Assembly: GCF_900102875.1 (NCBI RefSeq)
Contig: NZ_FNGH01000002.1
Coordinates: 248,001 to 312,000 of the forward strand
From: Franzmannia pantelleriensis
GTDB taxonomy: Bacteria > Pseudomonadota > Gammaproteobacteria > Pseudomonadales > Halomonadaceae
DNA: 64,000 nucleotides
Direction: 5' to 3'
Part shown: positions 9,115 through 17,806 of the stretch, piece after piece
Layout: each line of letters begins with the position of its first letter
Position numbering within the stretch: the first letter of the stretch is position 1
The notes under the pieces: model-generated
Seen by the model: only the letters and a program-made list of their open reading frames with translations
Databases searched by the model: none
What the model was told of the DNA's origin: nothing
Made by a program: the position numbers and the translations under genes

Positions 9115-9137
9115 ATTATAGACGCTTTGTCGACAAA
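9115..9137 (-). promoter_or_regulatory. Candidate mqo promoter with palindromic operator
   Basis: On the minus strand a perfect -10 box TATAAT (9115-9120) lies about 110 bases upstream of the mqo start. Just upstream of it sits the perfect 12-bp palindrome TTTGTCGACAAA (9126-9137), placed where a regulator would overlap the -35/spacer region. No good -35 hexamer is seen, which would fit an activator-dependent promoter. The 305-base gap 9007-9311 otherwise holds only the terminator of the next gene. Confidence 0.45.
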
Positions 9138-9246
9138 TAAAATCCATACCAAAGCTCGACTTTATGCTAGCTCACTCGGTCATAAGGAATATCTTGGGTC
9201 TGGGATTTTGCGTAATGCCGTTTAAATTCAATGTGTTAAAAATAAA

Positions 9247-9276
9247 TGCGCCGCACCAGGTCAATGGTGCGGCGCA
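9247..9276 (-). terminator. Rho-independent terminator of the HAD phosphatase gene
   Basis: Perfect twelve-base-pair stem TGCGCCGCACCA / TGGTGCGGCGCA with six-base loop. Read on the minus strand it is followed by TTTATTTTTAAC. It starts 35 bases after the stop of the gene ending at 9312. Confidence 0.8.
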
Positions 9277-9311
9277 ATATCATACGTTGGTCGCAAATGT
9301 GCAGTGTTTGC

Positions 9312-9965
9312 TTAGCGTAGGCTCATGATCCGCCAATTCCGCGCCTCGGCGATCTCGCGCAGGGTGTCATCGGGGTCGACCGCCACCGGATGGTCGACCT
9401 GCTCCAGCAGGGGCAGATCGTTGTGGGAGTCGCTATAGAACCAGGCGTTGTCCAGCGTCAGCTCCTTGTCGGCGAGCCAGGCGTCGAGGCGTTCGACCTT
9501 GCCTTCACGGTAGCTGGGGGTGCCCGATACCCGGCCGGTATAGCGGCCGTCAAGAATCTCTGGCTCAACGGCGATCAGGTGGTCGACGCCGAGGCGCTCG
9601 GCGATCGGGCCGGTGATGAAACGATTGGTGGCGGTGATGATGAGTAGCGTGTCGCCGCGAGTGCGGTGCCTAGCCAGCAGCTCTTCGCCCTTGGTCAGGA
9701 TATTCGGCTCGATCTTGCTAGCCATGAACTGCTGGTGCCAGGCGGCGAGCTGCTCCGGGGTATTGTCGGCCAGCGGCTTCAAGGCGACCTCGAGAAAGGC
9801 GTGAATATCCAGGGTGCCGGCATCGTAGTCGCGCATGAAACGCTCGTTGGCGGCGCGGTAGCTCACCGGGTCGACGGCGCCTTGCTCGAGCAGAAACTCG
9901 CCCCAGGCGTGGTCGCTGTCGATGCCAATCAGGGTATTGTCGAGATCGAAGATGGCCAGGCTCAA
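9312..9965 (-). CDS. HAD-superfamily phosphatase, subfamily IB
   Basis: 217-residue cytoplasmic hydrolase with all four HAD motifs: FDLDNTL (nucleophile Asp), a Ser/Thr motif around LLIITATN, a lysine in REGKVERL, and YSDSHNDLPLLE as the acidic motif. The subfamily includes phosphoserine-phosphatase-like enzymes; this member resembles the HAD protein that sits beside rppH in Pseudomonas, sometimes called histidinol-phosphatase-like. The substrate cannot be read from sequence. The start codon is TTG at 9965, chosen because AGGAG lies eight bases upstream and no ATG precedes the first motif. It is divergent from rppH. Confidence 0.85.
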   Translation of the reverse strand: MSLAIFDLDNTLIGIDSDHAWGEFLLEQGAVDPVSYRAANERFMRDYDAGTLDIHAFLEVALKPLADNTPEQLAAWHQQFMASKIEPNILTKGEELLARHRTRGDTLLIITATNRFITGPIAERLGVDHLIAVEPEILDGRYTGRVSGTPSYREGKVERLDAWLADKELTLDNAWFYSDSHNDLPLLEQVDHPVAVDPDDTLREIAEARNWRIMSLR

Positions 9966-10113
9966 GGCGCGCTCCTAGAGTGTGGGGAAAAATAGCCGCC
10001 GATTATTGCAGAGTTGGCCGCCTGGCAACAATGCCATGCGCGGCAAGCGTATTGATGGGGTTTCCGGCTTTGTGGAAGAATGGCTGTAATAGTGAATTGA
10101 TAAGGTGACGTCC

Positions 10114-10605
10114 GTGATCGACGCTGACGGCTTCCGCCCCAACGTTGGCATCATCATTGCCAACCGCGAGGGCCAGCTGCTTTGGGCGCGTCGGGTAGGG
10201 CAGAATGCGTGGCAGTTTCCCCAGGGAGGCATCAAGGCTGACGAGACACCACAGCAGGCGCTGTATCGCGAGCTGGAAGAAGAGATCGGCTTGACGGCTG
10301 CCGATGTCGATGTGCTGGCCTGTACTCGGGGGTGGCTGCGCTACCGTCTGCCACGACGCATGATAAGAACGCATTCGCGGCCGGTGTGCATCGGCCAGAA
10401 GCAGAAGTGGTTTTTGCTGCAGATACGCTGTCAGGACAGCCAGATCTGTGTGGATACGACCCCCAAGCCGGAGTTCGATGGCTGGCGCTGGGTTAGCTAC
10501 TGGTATCCACTGGGGCAGGTAGTGCCCTTCAAGCGGGAGGTCTATCGCCGCGCACTGCGCGAGCTGGCTCCTCGCGCGCAGCGGTTGGCGCTGGGTGACG
10601 ACTGA
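10114..10605 (+). CDS. rppH: RNA pyrophosphohydrolase RppH
   Basis: Nudix enzyme that removes pyrophosphate from the 5' end of mRNAs and so starts their decay. The product (163 residues from GTG 10114) carries the Nudix box [23 protein letters not shown], plus [24 protein letters not shown] and [14 protein letters not shown], all typical of RppH/NudH. GTG 10114 gives the E. coli-like start IDADGFRPN and has AAGG eight bases upstream; GTG 10105 is the alternative. ptsP follows 54 bases later, the arrangement seen in many gammaproteobacteria. Confidence 0.93.
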   Translation: MIDADGFRPNVGIIIANREGQLLWARRVGQNAWQFPQGGIKADETPQQALYRELEEEIGLTAADVDVLACTRGWLRYRLPRRMIRTHSRPVCIGQKQKWFLLQIRCQDSQICVDTTPKPEFDGWRWVSYWYPLGQVVPFKREVYRRALRELAPRAQRLALGDD

Positions 10606-10659
10606 CCCCGCCAGCGGCACGACATTCAGGCCCCGCGGGGCCCCATAAGAAGAACGCTT

Positions 10660-12921
10660 ATGCTCGATGTCCTCCGCCGCATCGTTCAGGAAGTCAACAG
10701 CGCTCGCACGCTGGAGGCTGCGCTGTCGACCATGGTGCGGCGTATCCGCAAAGCGATGCGCACGGATGTGTGCTCGTTCTACCTGTTCGACGTCAATCAG
10801 CAGCGGCTGGTGCTCAATGACACCATTGGCCTGCACAGTCGCGCCGTGGGGCAGGTCTCGCTGCGCCTTGGTGAAGGCCTGGTGGGGCTGGTCGGTCAGC
10901 GTGAGGAGCCCCTCAATCTCGAGGATGCCCCCAGCCATCCACTGTTCCGCTACTTCGAGGAGACCGGCGAGGAGCGCTATTCGAGCTTTCTCGGCGTGCC
11001 GATCATTCACCAGCGGCGCATGCTTGGCGTACTGGTGGTTCAGCAGCAGGACAAACGGCGTTTCGACGAAGGCGACGAAGCCTTCCTGGTGACCATGGCC
11101 GCCCAGCTGGCCGGCGTGCTGGCGCATGCCCTGGCCACCGGTGGCTTGTCGCGTACCAACCGCGGCGACGGCCAGGCGATGTTCACCGGGGTGGCGACCT
11201 CGCCGGGCATGGTCATCGGCGAGGCGCTGGTGATTGCGCCACCGGCCGATCTCGACAATGTGCCCGACCTGATTCCCACCGATGTCGATTACGAGATTCA
11301 GCGTCTCAAGCAAGCCATCTACCGGGTGCGTGACGAGATTCGCGCCGCCGGTGAGCGCCTGGCCAGTCGTATCAGCGCCCAGGAGTTGGCGCTGTTCGAG
11401 GTCTATCAGGAGATGCTCAGCGAGGCGGCGCTAGGGCAGGAGGTCGAAAAGCGCATTCGCGAGGGGCAGTGGGCGCCCGGCGCGCTGGCCGACGTGGTGC
11501 GCCGCCACGTGCAGTATCTCGAACGGGTCGATGACAACTATCTGCGCGAACGCGCGGCGGACATTCGTGACCTGGGGCGGCGGGTGCTTGCCCACCTGCA
11601 GGAGGAAACGCCGCAGACCCCGGATACCTTCGCCGAGCGTACCGTGCTGGTAGGCGATGAGATCAGCGTGGCGACGCTGGGCGAAGTCCCCCGTGACAAG
11701 CTCGCCGGGCTGGTATCGGTGCGCGGCTCGAGTACCTCTCACGTGGCGATTATCGCGCGGGCCATGGATATTCCCGCCGTGCTGGGCATGGTCGACCTGC
11801 CGCTGCCGCGCCTGAATGGTGCCAAGGTGGTGCTCGACGGTCATCGCGGCCGGCTGTTCGTGCGTCCCAGCGCCGATATCGAGAGCCACTATCGCTCACT
11901 GATCGCCGAAGAAGATGCGCTCTCCGCGGTGCTCGAGCACGAGCAGGACCTGCCCAGCGAGACCCCTGATGGCTACGCCATGCCGCTGATGGTCAATACC
12001 GGCCTGGCGGTTGATGCAGTGGCCTCGCTCAAGCCGCGTATCAGCGGGGTGGGCCTTTATCGCACCGAAGTGCCGTTCATGATCACCGAGCGCTTCCCCG
12101 GTGAGCAGGAGCAGGTTCGGCTGTATCGTGATCAGCTCGAGAGCTTCGCGCCGCTGCCGGTGGTGATGCGCACCCTGGATATCGGTGGCGATAAGGATCT
12201 GCCGTACTTTCCCATCGACGAAGCCAATCCCTTCCTCGGCTGGCGCGGTATCCGCGTGACCCTCGACCACCCCGAAGTGCTGATGGTGCAGCTGCGCGCC
12301 ATGCTCAAGGCCTCCGAGGGGCTCGACAATCTGCAGGTGCTGCTGCCGATGGTCACCAACGTCGACGAGGTCGACGATGCGCTGCGCCTGCTCGATCGCG
12401 CCCTGCAAGAGATCGCCGAGGAGGGCGTCAGCGTGCCGCGGCCCAAGGTCGGGGTGATGCTCGAGGTGCCCGCCACGCTCTATCAGCTTGCTCCGCTGGC
12501 GGAGCGGGTCGATTTCTTCTCGGTGGGCAGCAACGACCTGACTCAGTACCTGCTGGCCGTGGACCGCAACAACCCGCGCGTCGCCGAGCTGTATGACGCC
12601 TGCCACCCGGCAGTGCTTGCGGCGCTGGACCGTCTCGCCAAGGATTCGGCCGCGCTGCAGATGCCGGTGTCGCTGTGCGGTGAGCTGGCGGGTGATCCGG
12701 CTGGCGCGCTGTTGCTGATGGGCATGGGCTTCGATGCGCTGTCGATGAATGCGCCGAGCCTGCCGCGGGTGCGGGCCGCGATCCGCCGGGTGCCACTGGC
12801 CGCGGCGCAGACGCTGGTCAGTGAAACCCTGGCGCTGGAGTCGCCGGCCAAGGTGCGTGCGCACCTCGCCACGCGGCTGGGCGAGTGGCAGTTGGCGCAT
12901 CTTCTCCCACCACGGGATTAG
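10660..12921 (+). CDS. ptsP: Phosphoenolpyruvate-protein phosphotransferase PtsP (EI-Ntr)
   Basis: First enzyme of the nitrogen-related phosphotransferase system; it takes phosphate from PEP and passes it to NPr and then EIIA-Ntr. The 753 residues hold an N-terminal GAF sensor domain (about 15-155, with FLGVPIIHQRRMLGVLVVQQ), then the EI N-terminal domain, the phosphohistidine site VRGSSTSHVAIIARAM (His361), and the C-terminal PEP-binding barrel (GIGLYRTE-like GVGLYRTEVPFM, TLDIGGDKDLPY, LPMVTNVDEV, SVGSNDLTQYLLAVDRNN, LCGELAGDP). The GAF domain in E. coli senses glutamine. Neither NPr nor EIIA-Ntr is in the window. Confidence 0.95.
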   Translation: MLDVLRRIVQEVNSARTLEAALSTMVRRIRKAMRTDVCSFYLFDVNQQRLVLNDTIGLHSRAVGQVSLRLGEGLVGLVGQREEPLNLEDAPSHPLFRYFEETGEERYSSFLGVPIIHQRRMLGVLVVQQQDKRRFDEGDEAFLVTMAAQLAGVLAHALATGGLSRTNRGDGQAMFTGVATSPGMVIGEALVIAPPADLDNVPDLIPTDVDYEIQRLKQAIYRVRDEIRAAGERLASRISAQELALFEVYQEMLSEAALGQEVEKRIREGQWAPGALADVVRRHVQYLERVDDNYLRERAADIRDLGRRVLAHLQEETPQTPDTFAERTVLVGDEISVATLGEVPRDKLAGLVSVRGSSTSHVAIIARAMDIPAVLGMVDLPLPRLNGAKVVLDGHRGRLFVRPSADIESHYRSLIAEEDALSAVLEHEQDLPSETPDGYAMPLMVNTGLAVDAVASLKPRISGVGLYRTEVPFMITERFPGEQEQVRLYRDQLESFAPLPVVMRTLDIGGDKDLPYFPIDEANPFLGWRGIRVTLDHPEVLMVQLRAMLKASEGLDNLQVLLPMVTNVDEVDDALRLLDRALQEIAEEGVSVPRPKVGVMLEVPATLYQLAPLAERVDFFSVGSNDLTQYLLAVDRNNPRVAELYDACHPAVLAALDRLAKDSAALQMPVSLCGELAGDPAGALLLMGMGFDALSMNAPSLPRVRAAIRRVPLAAAQTLVSETLALESPAKVRAHLATRLGEWQLAHLLPPRD

Positions 12922-12930
12922 GCTTATTGA

Positions 12931-12981
12931 GCGCCCAGCGCCCAGCGCCCAGCGCCCAGCGCCCAGCGCCCAGCGCCCAGC
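12931..12981. repeat. Seven-copy perfect heptamer array (GCGCCCA, reverse GCTGGGC)
   Basis: GCGCCCA is repeated seven times without a mismatch, followed by GC. The array fills nearly all of the 61 bases between the convergent stops of ptsP and the TANGO2-like gene. On the minus strand the unit reads GCTGGGC, sharing the GCTGG core and seven-base period with the arrays at 53250-53286 and 53721-53748. Perfect copies suggest recent slippage, so copy number may vary between strains. Confidence 0.9.
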
Positions 12982-12982
12982 A

Positions 12983-13759
12983 TCAGGCGTCGAGGAGCAG
13001 ACGTTCGCTGGTTTCGCCGGCGTGCACGCCGCCGGGGCCGAAGCGCCGTTCGGTGATCTCGATATGCCCGTCGGCGTGCCAGCTCAGCCAACTGGTGGCG
13101 CGGGTGCCGTACGCCTCGCCGATGATAAAGGGCGGCGACAGGAATCGCTCCAGCATCTCTCCGACGCCGGTGTCGGGCAGCCGGGCCGGGTCGTTGATAG
13201 GGTGATGTTCGGCCATGGCGGTCAGGGCGTCGTCGGGCCAGCGGCCGCCGTCGAGGCTGGCGGCGAGTCCGGTCTTGGCCAGCTGCAGCTTGGGCCAGGG
13301 CGTCTCGAGGTCGGCATTGGAAAGTCCGTAATGCCCTGCTGGGAGCGACTGTAGTGCCAGGCGGCGATGGCCGCGATGCAGGTGCCACAGCTGCCGCGCA
13401 TCGCCGGCCAGCAGATTGAAACCGCCATACTGCCAGGCGTCGCCCTCGGCGAGTTGGGCGAGCCAGCCCGGCAGGTCATCGCTCAACAACGCCTGACGTA
13501 CCAGCTCGCCGCGACTGGGGGCGGCGTCGGCGACGCGGATGCGCGGATCGCGGACATTGGTGATGGCCGCCATGCGGCCACCGCGGTGCAGCGCCAGCCA
13601 GCTACCCCCGGCCACCAGATCGCGCCCGCCGAGAATGGCAGGGGTGTCGCGCCAGCGAGCCAGGGGCGCAGAGGGACGGGCGTAGCGTTCATCGCGATTG
13701 GCGATGAGTCGCAACGGCACGGCGTCGTCGGGATGAAAGGCGAAGGCGATCAGGCACAT
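12983..13759 (-). CDS. TANGO2/NRDE family protein
   Basis: 258-residue cytoplasmic protein of the NRDE (Ser-rich/TANGO2) family. It begins MCLIAFAF, with Cys2 as the expected N-terminal nucleophile-like residue, and carries the name-giving NRDE tetrapeptide (LIANRDERYARPSAPL), followed by GGRDLVAGGSWLAL, ITNVRDPRI, SRGELVRQAL and a C-terminal GTRATSWL. The family is linked to haem trafficking in eukaryotes and bacteria (HtpA-like); that role is transferred knowledge and untested here. The start is set at 13759 because the conserved domain begins with this Met-Cys; upstream codons overlap the neighbouring divergent gene's leader. It is convergent with ptsP. Confidence 0.85.
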   Translation of the reverse strand: MCLIAFAFHPDDAVPLRLIANRDERYARPSAPLARWRDTPAILGGRDLVAGGSWLALHRGGRMAAITNVRDPRIRVADAAPSRGELVRQALLSDDLPGWLAQLAEGDAWQYGGFNLLAGDARQLWHLHRGHRRLALQSLPAGHYGLSNADLETPWPKLQLAKTGLAASLDGGRWPDDALTAMAEHHPINDPARLPDTGVGEMLERFLSPPFIIGEAYGTRATSWLSWHADGHIEITERRFGPGGVHAGETSERLLLDA

Positions 13760-13870
13760 CGCATTACCATACCGTGCCGACATGGCGTAACAAAGCCCTT
13801 CACGTCCGTCATGACAGCCGCCGCGCATTTTCGTACACTCAAGGCCCTTCGACGGTTCACAGGGATGAGG

Positions 13871-15253
13871 ATGCGAGTCGATAAAGCCACCGATAGCCTC
13901 TGGCAGCGGGTCATCTGGCCACTGCTGTGGCCGCTGCTGGCGGCGCAGGTCGGGGTGATGCTGCTATGCCTGCTGGCCTGGCTGCTGATCTGGCAGATGG
14001 ATGCCCGTAATGCCGGCAGCTGGCACAACCTGAGCTGGTTGCTGTTGGCGCTGGGGGTGGGGACTAGTCTCAGCGTGGCGACCTTCCTGTTGATGCTGCG
14101 CCAACGTCTGCAGCAGTGGGAGAGCGCCCTGGGCGTGCCCTACGAGCGTCTCGAGCGTCTGCTGGGCATCATTCACGGTGATCTCCCCACCTGGCTCAAG
14201 TCCGAGCGGGTGCTGCCCTTTGCCGATGCTTCGGATGGGCCGGTGCGCCGCCTGGAGCGACTCCTCGATGCCCTCGAAACCCTGATGGAGCGCGTTGCCG
14301 AGCGGCCGCGCTTCGCCACCATGCTGAATCGGCTGCCGATTCCGACCTTTATCACCCGAGACGGTAAGCTGGTCGAAGCCAATGGCGTCTTCGAGCAGCT
14401 GGTAGGGCGCAGCCTGAACGAGCTGCGCGGCCTGGAACTCAGCTATCTGATTCGTATAGACACTGGCGCCGAGCCCGGCAGCCAAGTCGCCGAGGTGGTG
14501 CGCATCAACGGCAGCCAGGGCGGCTATCGTACCTTCCGCCTGCTATCGCTGGATGATGGGCACGGTCACTGCATGGGGGTACTGGAGGACATCGTCGACC
14601 AGCAGCAGCAGTTAGCGCAGCTGATGCTGTCACGGGACCGTGCCCGCGAGGAGTCGCGCCTCAAGACCCGCTATCTGCAGCTGCTTCAGAAGGAACTGGC
14701 CGAACTCATGGGGCTGCTGCAGACTCCCGAGCGGCCGACGCCTGAGCTGCTGGAGCGAATCGCCGACCTGGAGTCGCTGATCACCAATTTGGTGGAAGCG
14801 CCGCAAGCCTTGAGCGGTGAGGTGTCCTCGCCACTCGCTGTACGTCGCGAGGCCGATGAGGGGGAGTCTCGGCAAGCGCCCGTCTCGCGGGTACTGATCG
14901 TCGACGATGGGCCGGTCAATACCATGCTGGCTCGCCAGGTGCTGGAAGCCGAAGGCATCTGCGTGGATACTGCCCGCGACGGCGAAGAGGCGCTGCGCCT
15001 ACGCGAGCAGTGTCGCTATGACCTGGTGTTCATGGACATCTACATGCACGGCCTGGACGGCGTCGAGACCAGCCGTCGCTGGCGCGACGCAGAGTACGAG
15101 CATCGCAGCATCCTGGTGGCGCTGACCGCCAATGCCAGCGACAGCGATCGCCAGCGCTTCTTCGCTGCCGGCATGGACGATTACCTTGCCAAGCCGTATC
15201 GTCCTCAGGCCTTGGTCGACATGGCGCGTCGCTGGCTGGCGAAGCATGCCTGA
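13871..15253 (+). CDS. Membrane PAS-receiver protein lacking a kinase domain
   Basis: 460-residue protein with two N-terminal membrane helices (about 13-42 and 50-75), a linker, a PAS domain (about 150-260, PIPTFITRDGKLVEANGVFEQLVGRS), a coiled coil (about 245-290), and a C-terminal receiver domain starting at RVLIVDDGPVN. The receiver is complete: acidic pair DD, phospho-acceptor Asp389 in FMDIYMHG, Thr in ALTAN and Lys in AKPY. There is no DHp histidine box and no ATP-binding domain, so it is not a working histidine kinase; it looks like a hybrid kinase that has lost its catalytic core, or a membrane-tethered phosphate sink. Starts at 13865 or 13811 are alternatives; 13871 has AGGG six bases upstream. 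lgt follows 32 bases later. Confidence 0.75.
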   Translation: MRVDKATDSLWQRVIWPLLWPLLAAQVGVMLLCLLAWLLIWQMDARNAGSWHNLSWLLLALGVGTSLSVATFLLMLRQRLQQWESALGVPYERLERLLGIIHGDLPTWLKSERVLPFADASDGPVRRLERLLDALETLMERVAERPRFATMLNRLPIPTFITRDGKLVEANGVFEQLVGRSLNELRGLELSYLIRIDTGAEPGSQVAEVVRINGSQGGYRTFRLLSLDDGHGHCMGVLEDIVDQQQQLAQLMLSRDRAREESRLKTRYLQLLQKELAELMGLLQTPERPTPELLERIADLESLITNLVEAPQALSGEVSSPLAVRREADEGESRQAPVSRVLIVDDGPVNTMLARQVLEAEGICVDTARDGEEALRLREQCRYDLVFMDIYMHGLDGVETSRRWRDAEYEHRSILVALTANASDSDRQRFFAAGMDDYLAKPYRPQALVDMARRWLAKHA

Positions 15254-15285
15254 CCGCCTTTCTTCTTATTTAAGCAGGACGCCAG

Positions 15286-16077
15286 ATGAACTATCCCGAT
15301 ATCGACCCGGTTGCCATCTCACTGGGGCCGCTGAGCATTCACTGGTATGGCCTGATGTATGTGATCGGCTTCGTCGCCGCCTGGTGGCTGGGCTGCCGGC
15401 GCGCTGCGCGGCTCGGCCTGACCCGCGACGACATCGGCGACCTGCTGTTCTACTGCGCGATCGGCGTGGTGGCCGGCGGTCGCCTGGGCTATGCACTGTT
15501 TTACGGCATGGGCCGGCTGATCGACAATCCGCTATGGCTGTTCCAGATCTGGGACGGTGGCATGAGCTTCCACGGCGGGCTGATCGGCGTGCTGCTGGCG
15601 GCGCTCTACTTTGCCCGCAAGAAGCGGCTGGCCTTCTTCACCCTGACCGACTTCATTGCCCCGCTGGTGCCGATTGGTCTTGGCGCCGGGCGCCTCGGCA
15701 ATTTCATTAACCGCGAACTGCCGGGACGCATCACCGAGCTGCCCTGGGGCATGCCGTTTCCCGGCCTTGGGACGGAGCCGCACCATCCCTCGGCGCTGTA
15801 CGAAGCGCTACTCGAGGGACTGGTGCTGTTCGTGGTGCTGTGGGTGGTGTCGGCCAGCCCGCGCCAGCGCGGCTTGATCTCCGGGTTGTTCCTGATGTTG
15901 TATGGCGTGTTCCGCTTCGCGGTGGAGTTCGTGCGTCTGCCCGATGCCCATATCGGCTTCATCGCCTTCGGCTGGGTGACCATGGGCATGCTGCTGACTC
16001 TGCCGATGATTCTGGCCGGCGCGGCGCTGATCGCCTGGTCGCGGCGCCAGCCGGTCGATCAGCGGCTGCCGGGGTAA
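15286..16077 (+). CDS. lgt: Prolipoprotein diacylglyceryl transferase
   Basis: Inner-membrane enzyme moving diacylglycerol from phosphatidylglycerol to the lipobox cysteine of prolipoproteins, the first step of lipoprotein maturation. The 263 residues have about seven hydrophobic segments, [13 protein letters not shown] with the essential His/Tyr region, [12 protein letters not shown], the family signature [15 protein letters not shown] with its essential arginine, and [12 protein letters not shown]. Length matches the family. It sits just upstream of thyA, as in other gammaproteobacteria. Confidence 0.96.
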   Translation: MNYPDIDPVAISLGPLSIHWYGLMYVIGFVAAWWLGCRRAARLGLTRDDIGDLLFYCAIGVVAGGRLGYALFYGMGRLIDNPLWLFQIWDGGMSFHGGLIGVLLAALYFARKKRLAFFTLTDFIAPLVPIGLGAGRLGNFINRELPGRITELPWGMPFPGLGTEPHHPSALYEALLEGLVLFVVLWVVSASPRQRGLISGLFLMLYGVFRFAVEFVRLPDAHIGFIAFGWVTMGMLLTLPMILAGAALIAWSRRQPVDQRLPG

Positions 16078-16151
16078 GCCTGTTTAGACATTCAACGCCG
16101 GGCGGCCTGTTTGCGTGGGAGGCCCGGCCCACTTATCAAGATGGCAAGCGC

Positions 16152-16976
16152 GTGACACAAGCGACTCAATATCCTGCTCTCGAACAGCCCTACCTCGACC
16201 TGATGCGCCAGGTGTTGACTCAGGGCGTAGCCAAGCATGACCGTACCGGGGTCGGCACGCGTAGCGTATTCGGCCACCAGATGCGCTTCGACTTGGCGCG
16301 CGGCTTTCCGCTGGTGACCACCAAGAAGCTGCACCTGCGCTCGATCATCCACGAGCTGCTGTGGTTCCTGTCCGGCGACACCAATATCCGCTACCTCAAG
16401 GAGAACGGGGTACGCATCTGGGACGAGTGGGCCGACGCCAACGGTGACCTGGGGCCGGTGTACGGCTACCAGTGGCGCAGCTGGCCACGGCCGGATGGCG
16501 GTCACGTCGACCAGATTCGCCAGGTGGTCGAGCAGATCCAGCGCAACCCGGATTCGCGGCGGCTGATCGTCTCGGCCTGGAACCCGGCGCTGGTCGACGA
16601 GATGGCGCTGCCGCCTTGCCATGCGCTGTTCCAGTTCTACGTTGCCGAGGGGCGGCTCTCCTGCCAGCTCTACCAGCGCAGCGCCGATATCTTCCTCGGG
16701 GTACCGTTCAATATCGCCAGCTACGCGCTGCTGACCTGTATGGTGGCGCAGGTCAGCGGTCTCGAGCCCGGCGAGTTCGTCCATACCCTGGGCGATGCCC
16801 ACTTGTACTCGAATCACCTCGAGCAGGCCGAGCTGCAGCTGTCGCGCACACCGCGCCCGGCGCCGCGGCTGGTACTCAATCCCGAGGTGCGTGATCTGTT
16901 CGCCTTCCGCTTCGAGGACATCGCGATTGAGGACTACGATCCCCATCCGCATATCAAGGCCGAGGTGGCAGTATGA
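16152..16976 (+). CDS. thyA: Thymidylate synthase
   Basis: Converts dUMP to dTMP with methylenetetrahydrofolate, producing dihydrofolate. The product of about 274 residues has [19 protein letters not shown], the phosphate-binding [10 protein letters not shown], the catalytic cysteine in [33 protein letters not shown] and the terminal [10 protein letters not shown]. The start is uncertain: GTG 16152 gives a short extension beyond E. coli ThyA and has only a weak AAGATGG ahead of it. The stop overlaps the folA start by four bases, so the two enzymes that make and recycle dihydrofolate are translationally coupled. Confidence 0.95.
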   Translation: MTQATQYPALEQPYLDLMRQVLTQGVAKHDRTGVGTRSVFGHQMRFDLARGFPLVTTKKLHLRSIIHELLWFLSGDTNIRYLKENGVRIWDEWADANGDLGPVYGYQWRSWPRPDGGHVDQIRQVVEQIQRNPDSRRLIVSAWNPALVDEMALPPCHALFQFYVAEGRLSCQLYQRSADIFLGVPFNIASYALLTCMVAQVSGLEPGEFVHTLGDAHLYSNHLEQAELQLSRTPRPAPRLVLNPEVRDLFAFRFEDIAIEDYDPHPHIKAEVAV

Positions 16977-17530
16977 GTGAGCACTTGCACACCCCGTTCG
17001 ACACCATGGTCCCGGTGGCGATGATCGCCGCCATGTCGCGCAACCGGGTAATCGGGGTCGACAACCAGTTGCCCTGGTACCTGCCGGAGGACCTCAAGTT
17101 CTTCAAGGCCATGACCCAGGGCAAGCCGCTGGTGATGGGGCGCAAGACCTTTGCCTCTATCGGCAAGCCGTTGCCGGGGCGGCTGAATATCGTCGTGACC
17201 CGCGATAGCACCTTCGAGCATCCCGGAGTGAAAGTGTGTCACGACCTCGAAAGCGCCCTGGACCTCGCCGACCAGCAGGCGATCATCGACGGGGTGGAGG
17301 AGATCATGGTAATGGGCGGCGGGCAGATCTACGCCCAGGCTATGGCCTACGCCGCGCGGCTCTATCTCACCGAGGTCGACCTCGAGGTGGAGGGCGATGC
17401 GCGCTTCCCCGAGCTCGACCTCGGCGAGTGGCAGGAGTGCCAGCGGGTGCCCGGCACACCGCATGAGGGCCAGCCGGCCTATGCGTTCGTCGAGTATCGG
17501 CGTCGGGATGCCAGCCCCGTCCAGGACTGA
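16973..17530 (+). CDS. folA: Dihydrofolate reductase
   Basis: Reduces dihydrofolate to tetrahydrofolate with NADPH, regenerating the cofactor used by thyA just upstream. Of the 185 residues, the core starts at [23 protein letters not shown], then [24 protein letters not shown] (with the active-site acidic residue and NADPH contacts), and [12 protein letters not shown]. The N-terminal ten or so residues exceed the E. coli protein, so ATG 17006 is another possible start, but ATG 16973 forms an ATGA overlap with thyA. Confidence 0.94.
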   Translation: MSEHLHTPFDTMVPVAMIAAMSRNRVIGVDNQLPWYLPEDLKFFKAMTQGKPLVMGRKTFASIGKPLPGRLNIVVTRDSTFEHPGVKVCHDLESALDLADQQAIIDGVEEIMVMGGGQIYAQAMAYAARLYLTEVDLEVEGDARFPELDLGEWQECQRVPGTPHEGQPAYAFVEYRRRDASPVQD

Positions 17531-17558
17531 TCCGTCGGCGGCGTGTGCCTTCGGCTTT

Positions 17559-17679
17559 AGCGAGGGGCGCCGGGGACAGGGCGAAGAGGAGGTTTGCGCC
17601 ATGGATGGCGCAAGATAGCGCCCAGGGACGGGTTTACAGCGCCTCCTCGTAGGCCTGTCGACGGATCAGCCCCGAGCGG
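17559..17679 (+). repeat. Dispersed intergenic repeat, copy 1 (short form)
   Basis: This stretch closely matches the reverse complement of 49240-49440: shared blocks include GCCGGGGA, CGAAGAGGAGGTTTGCGCC, AGCGCCCAGGGACGGGTTTA and CAGCGCCTCCTCG. Copy 1 lacks about 85 bases that copy 2 carries in its middle. It occupies most of the 276-base gap between folA and the ProQ-domain gene. No ORF is evident; it looks like a non-coding repeat family. Confidence 0.8.
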
Positions 17680-17806
17680 GTACGTGCCGGGCGTATCAGG
17701 CAAAAGCGGCATCAAGTCATTGGCTTGGCCGGTGTAATGCCATCCTGGCTCGCCGCATTGTCAGAATGCCAAAGCTGGCACACACTTGAGGCTATGATCA
17801 CGTGAG

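Noticed and set aside
10003-11313. Long minus-strand open frame (436 codons) opposite rppH and ptsP
   Set aside because: Both sense genes are firmly identified; the antisense product is His/Gln-rich and has no family resemblance.
12931-12981. Possible CRISPR array
   Set aside because: The seven-base units are contiguous and there are no unique spacers or cas genes.
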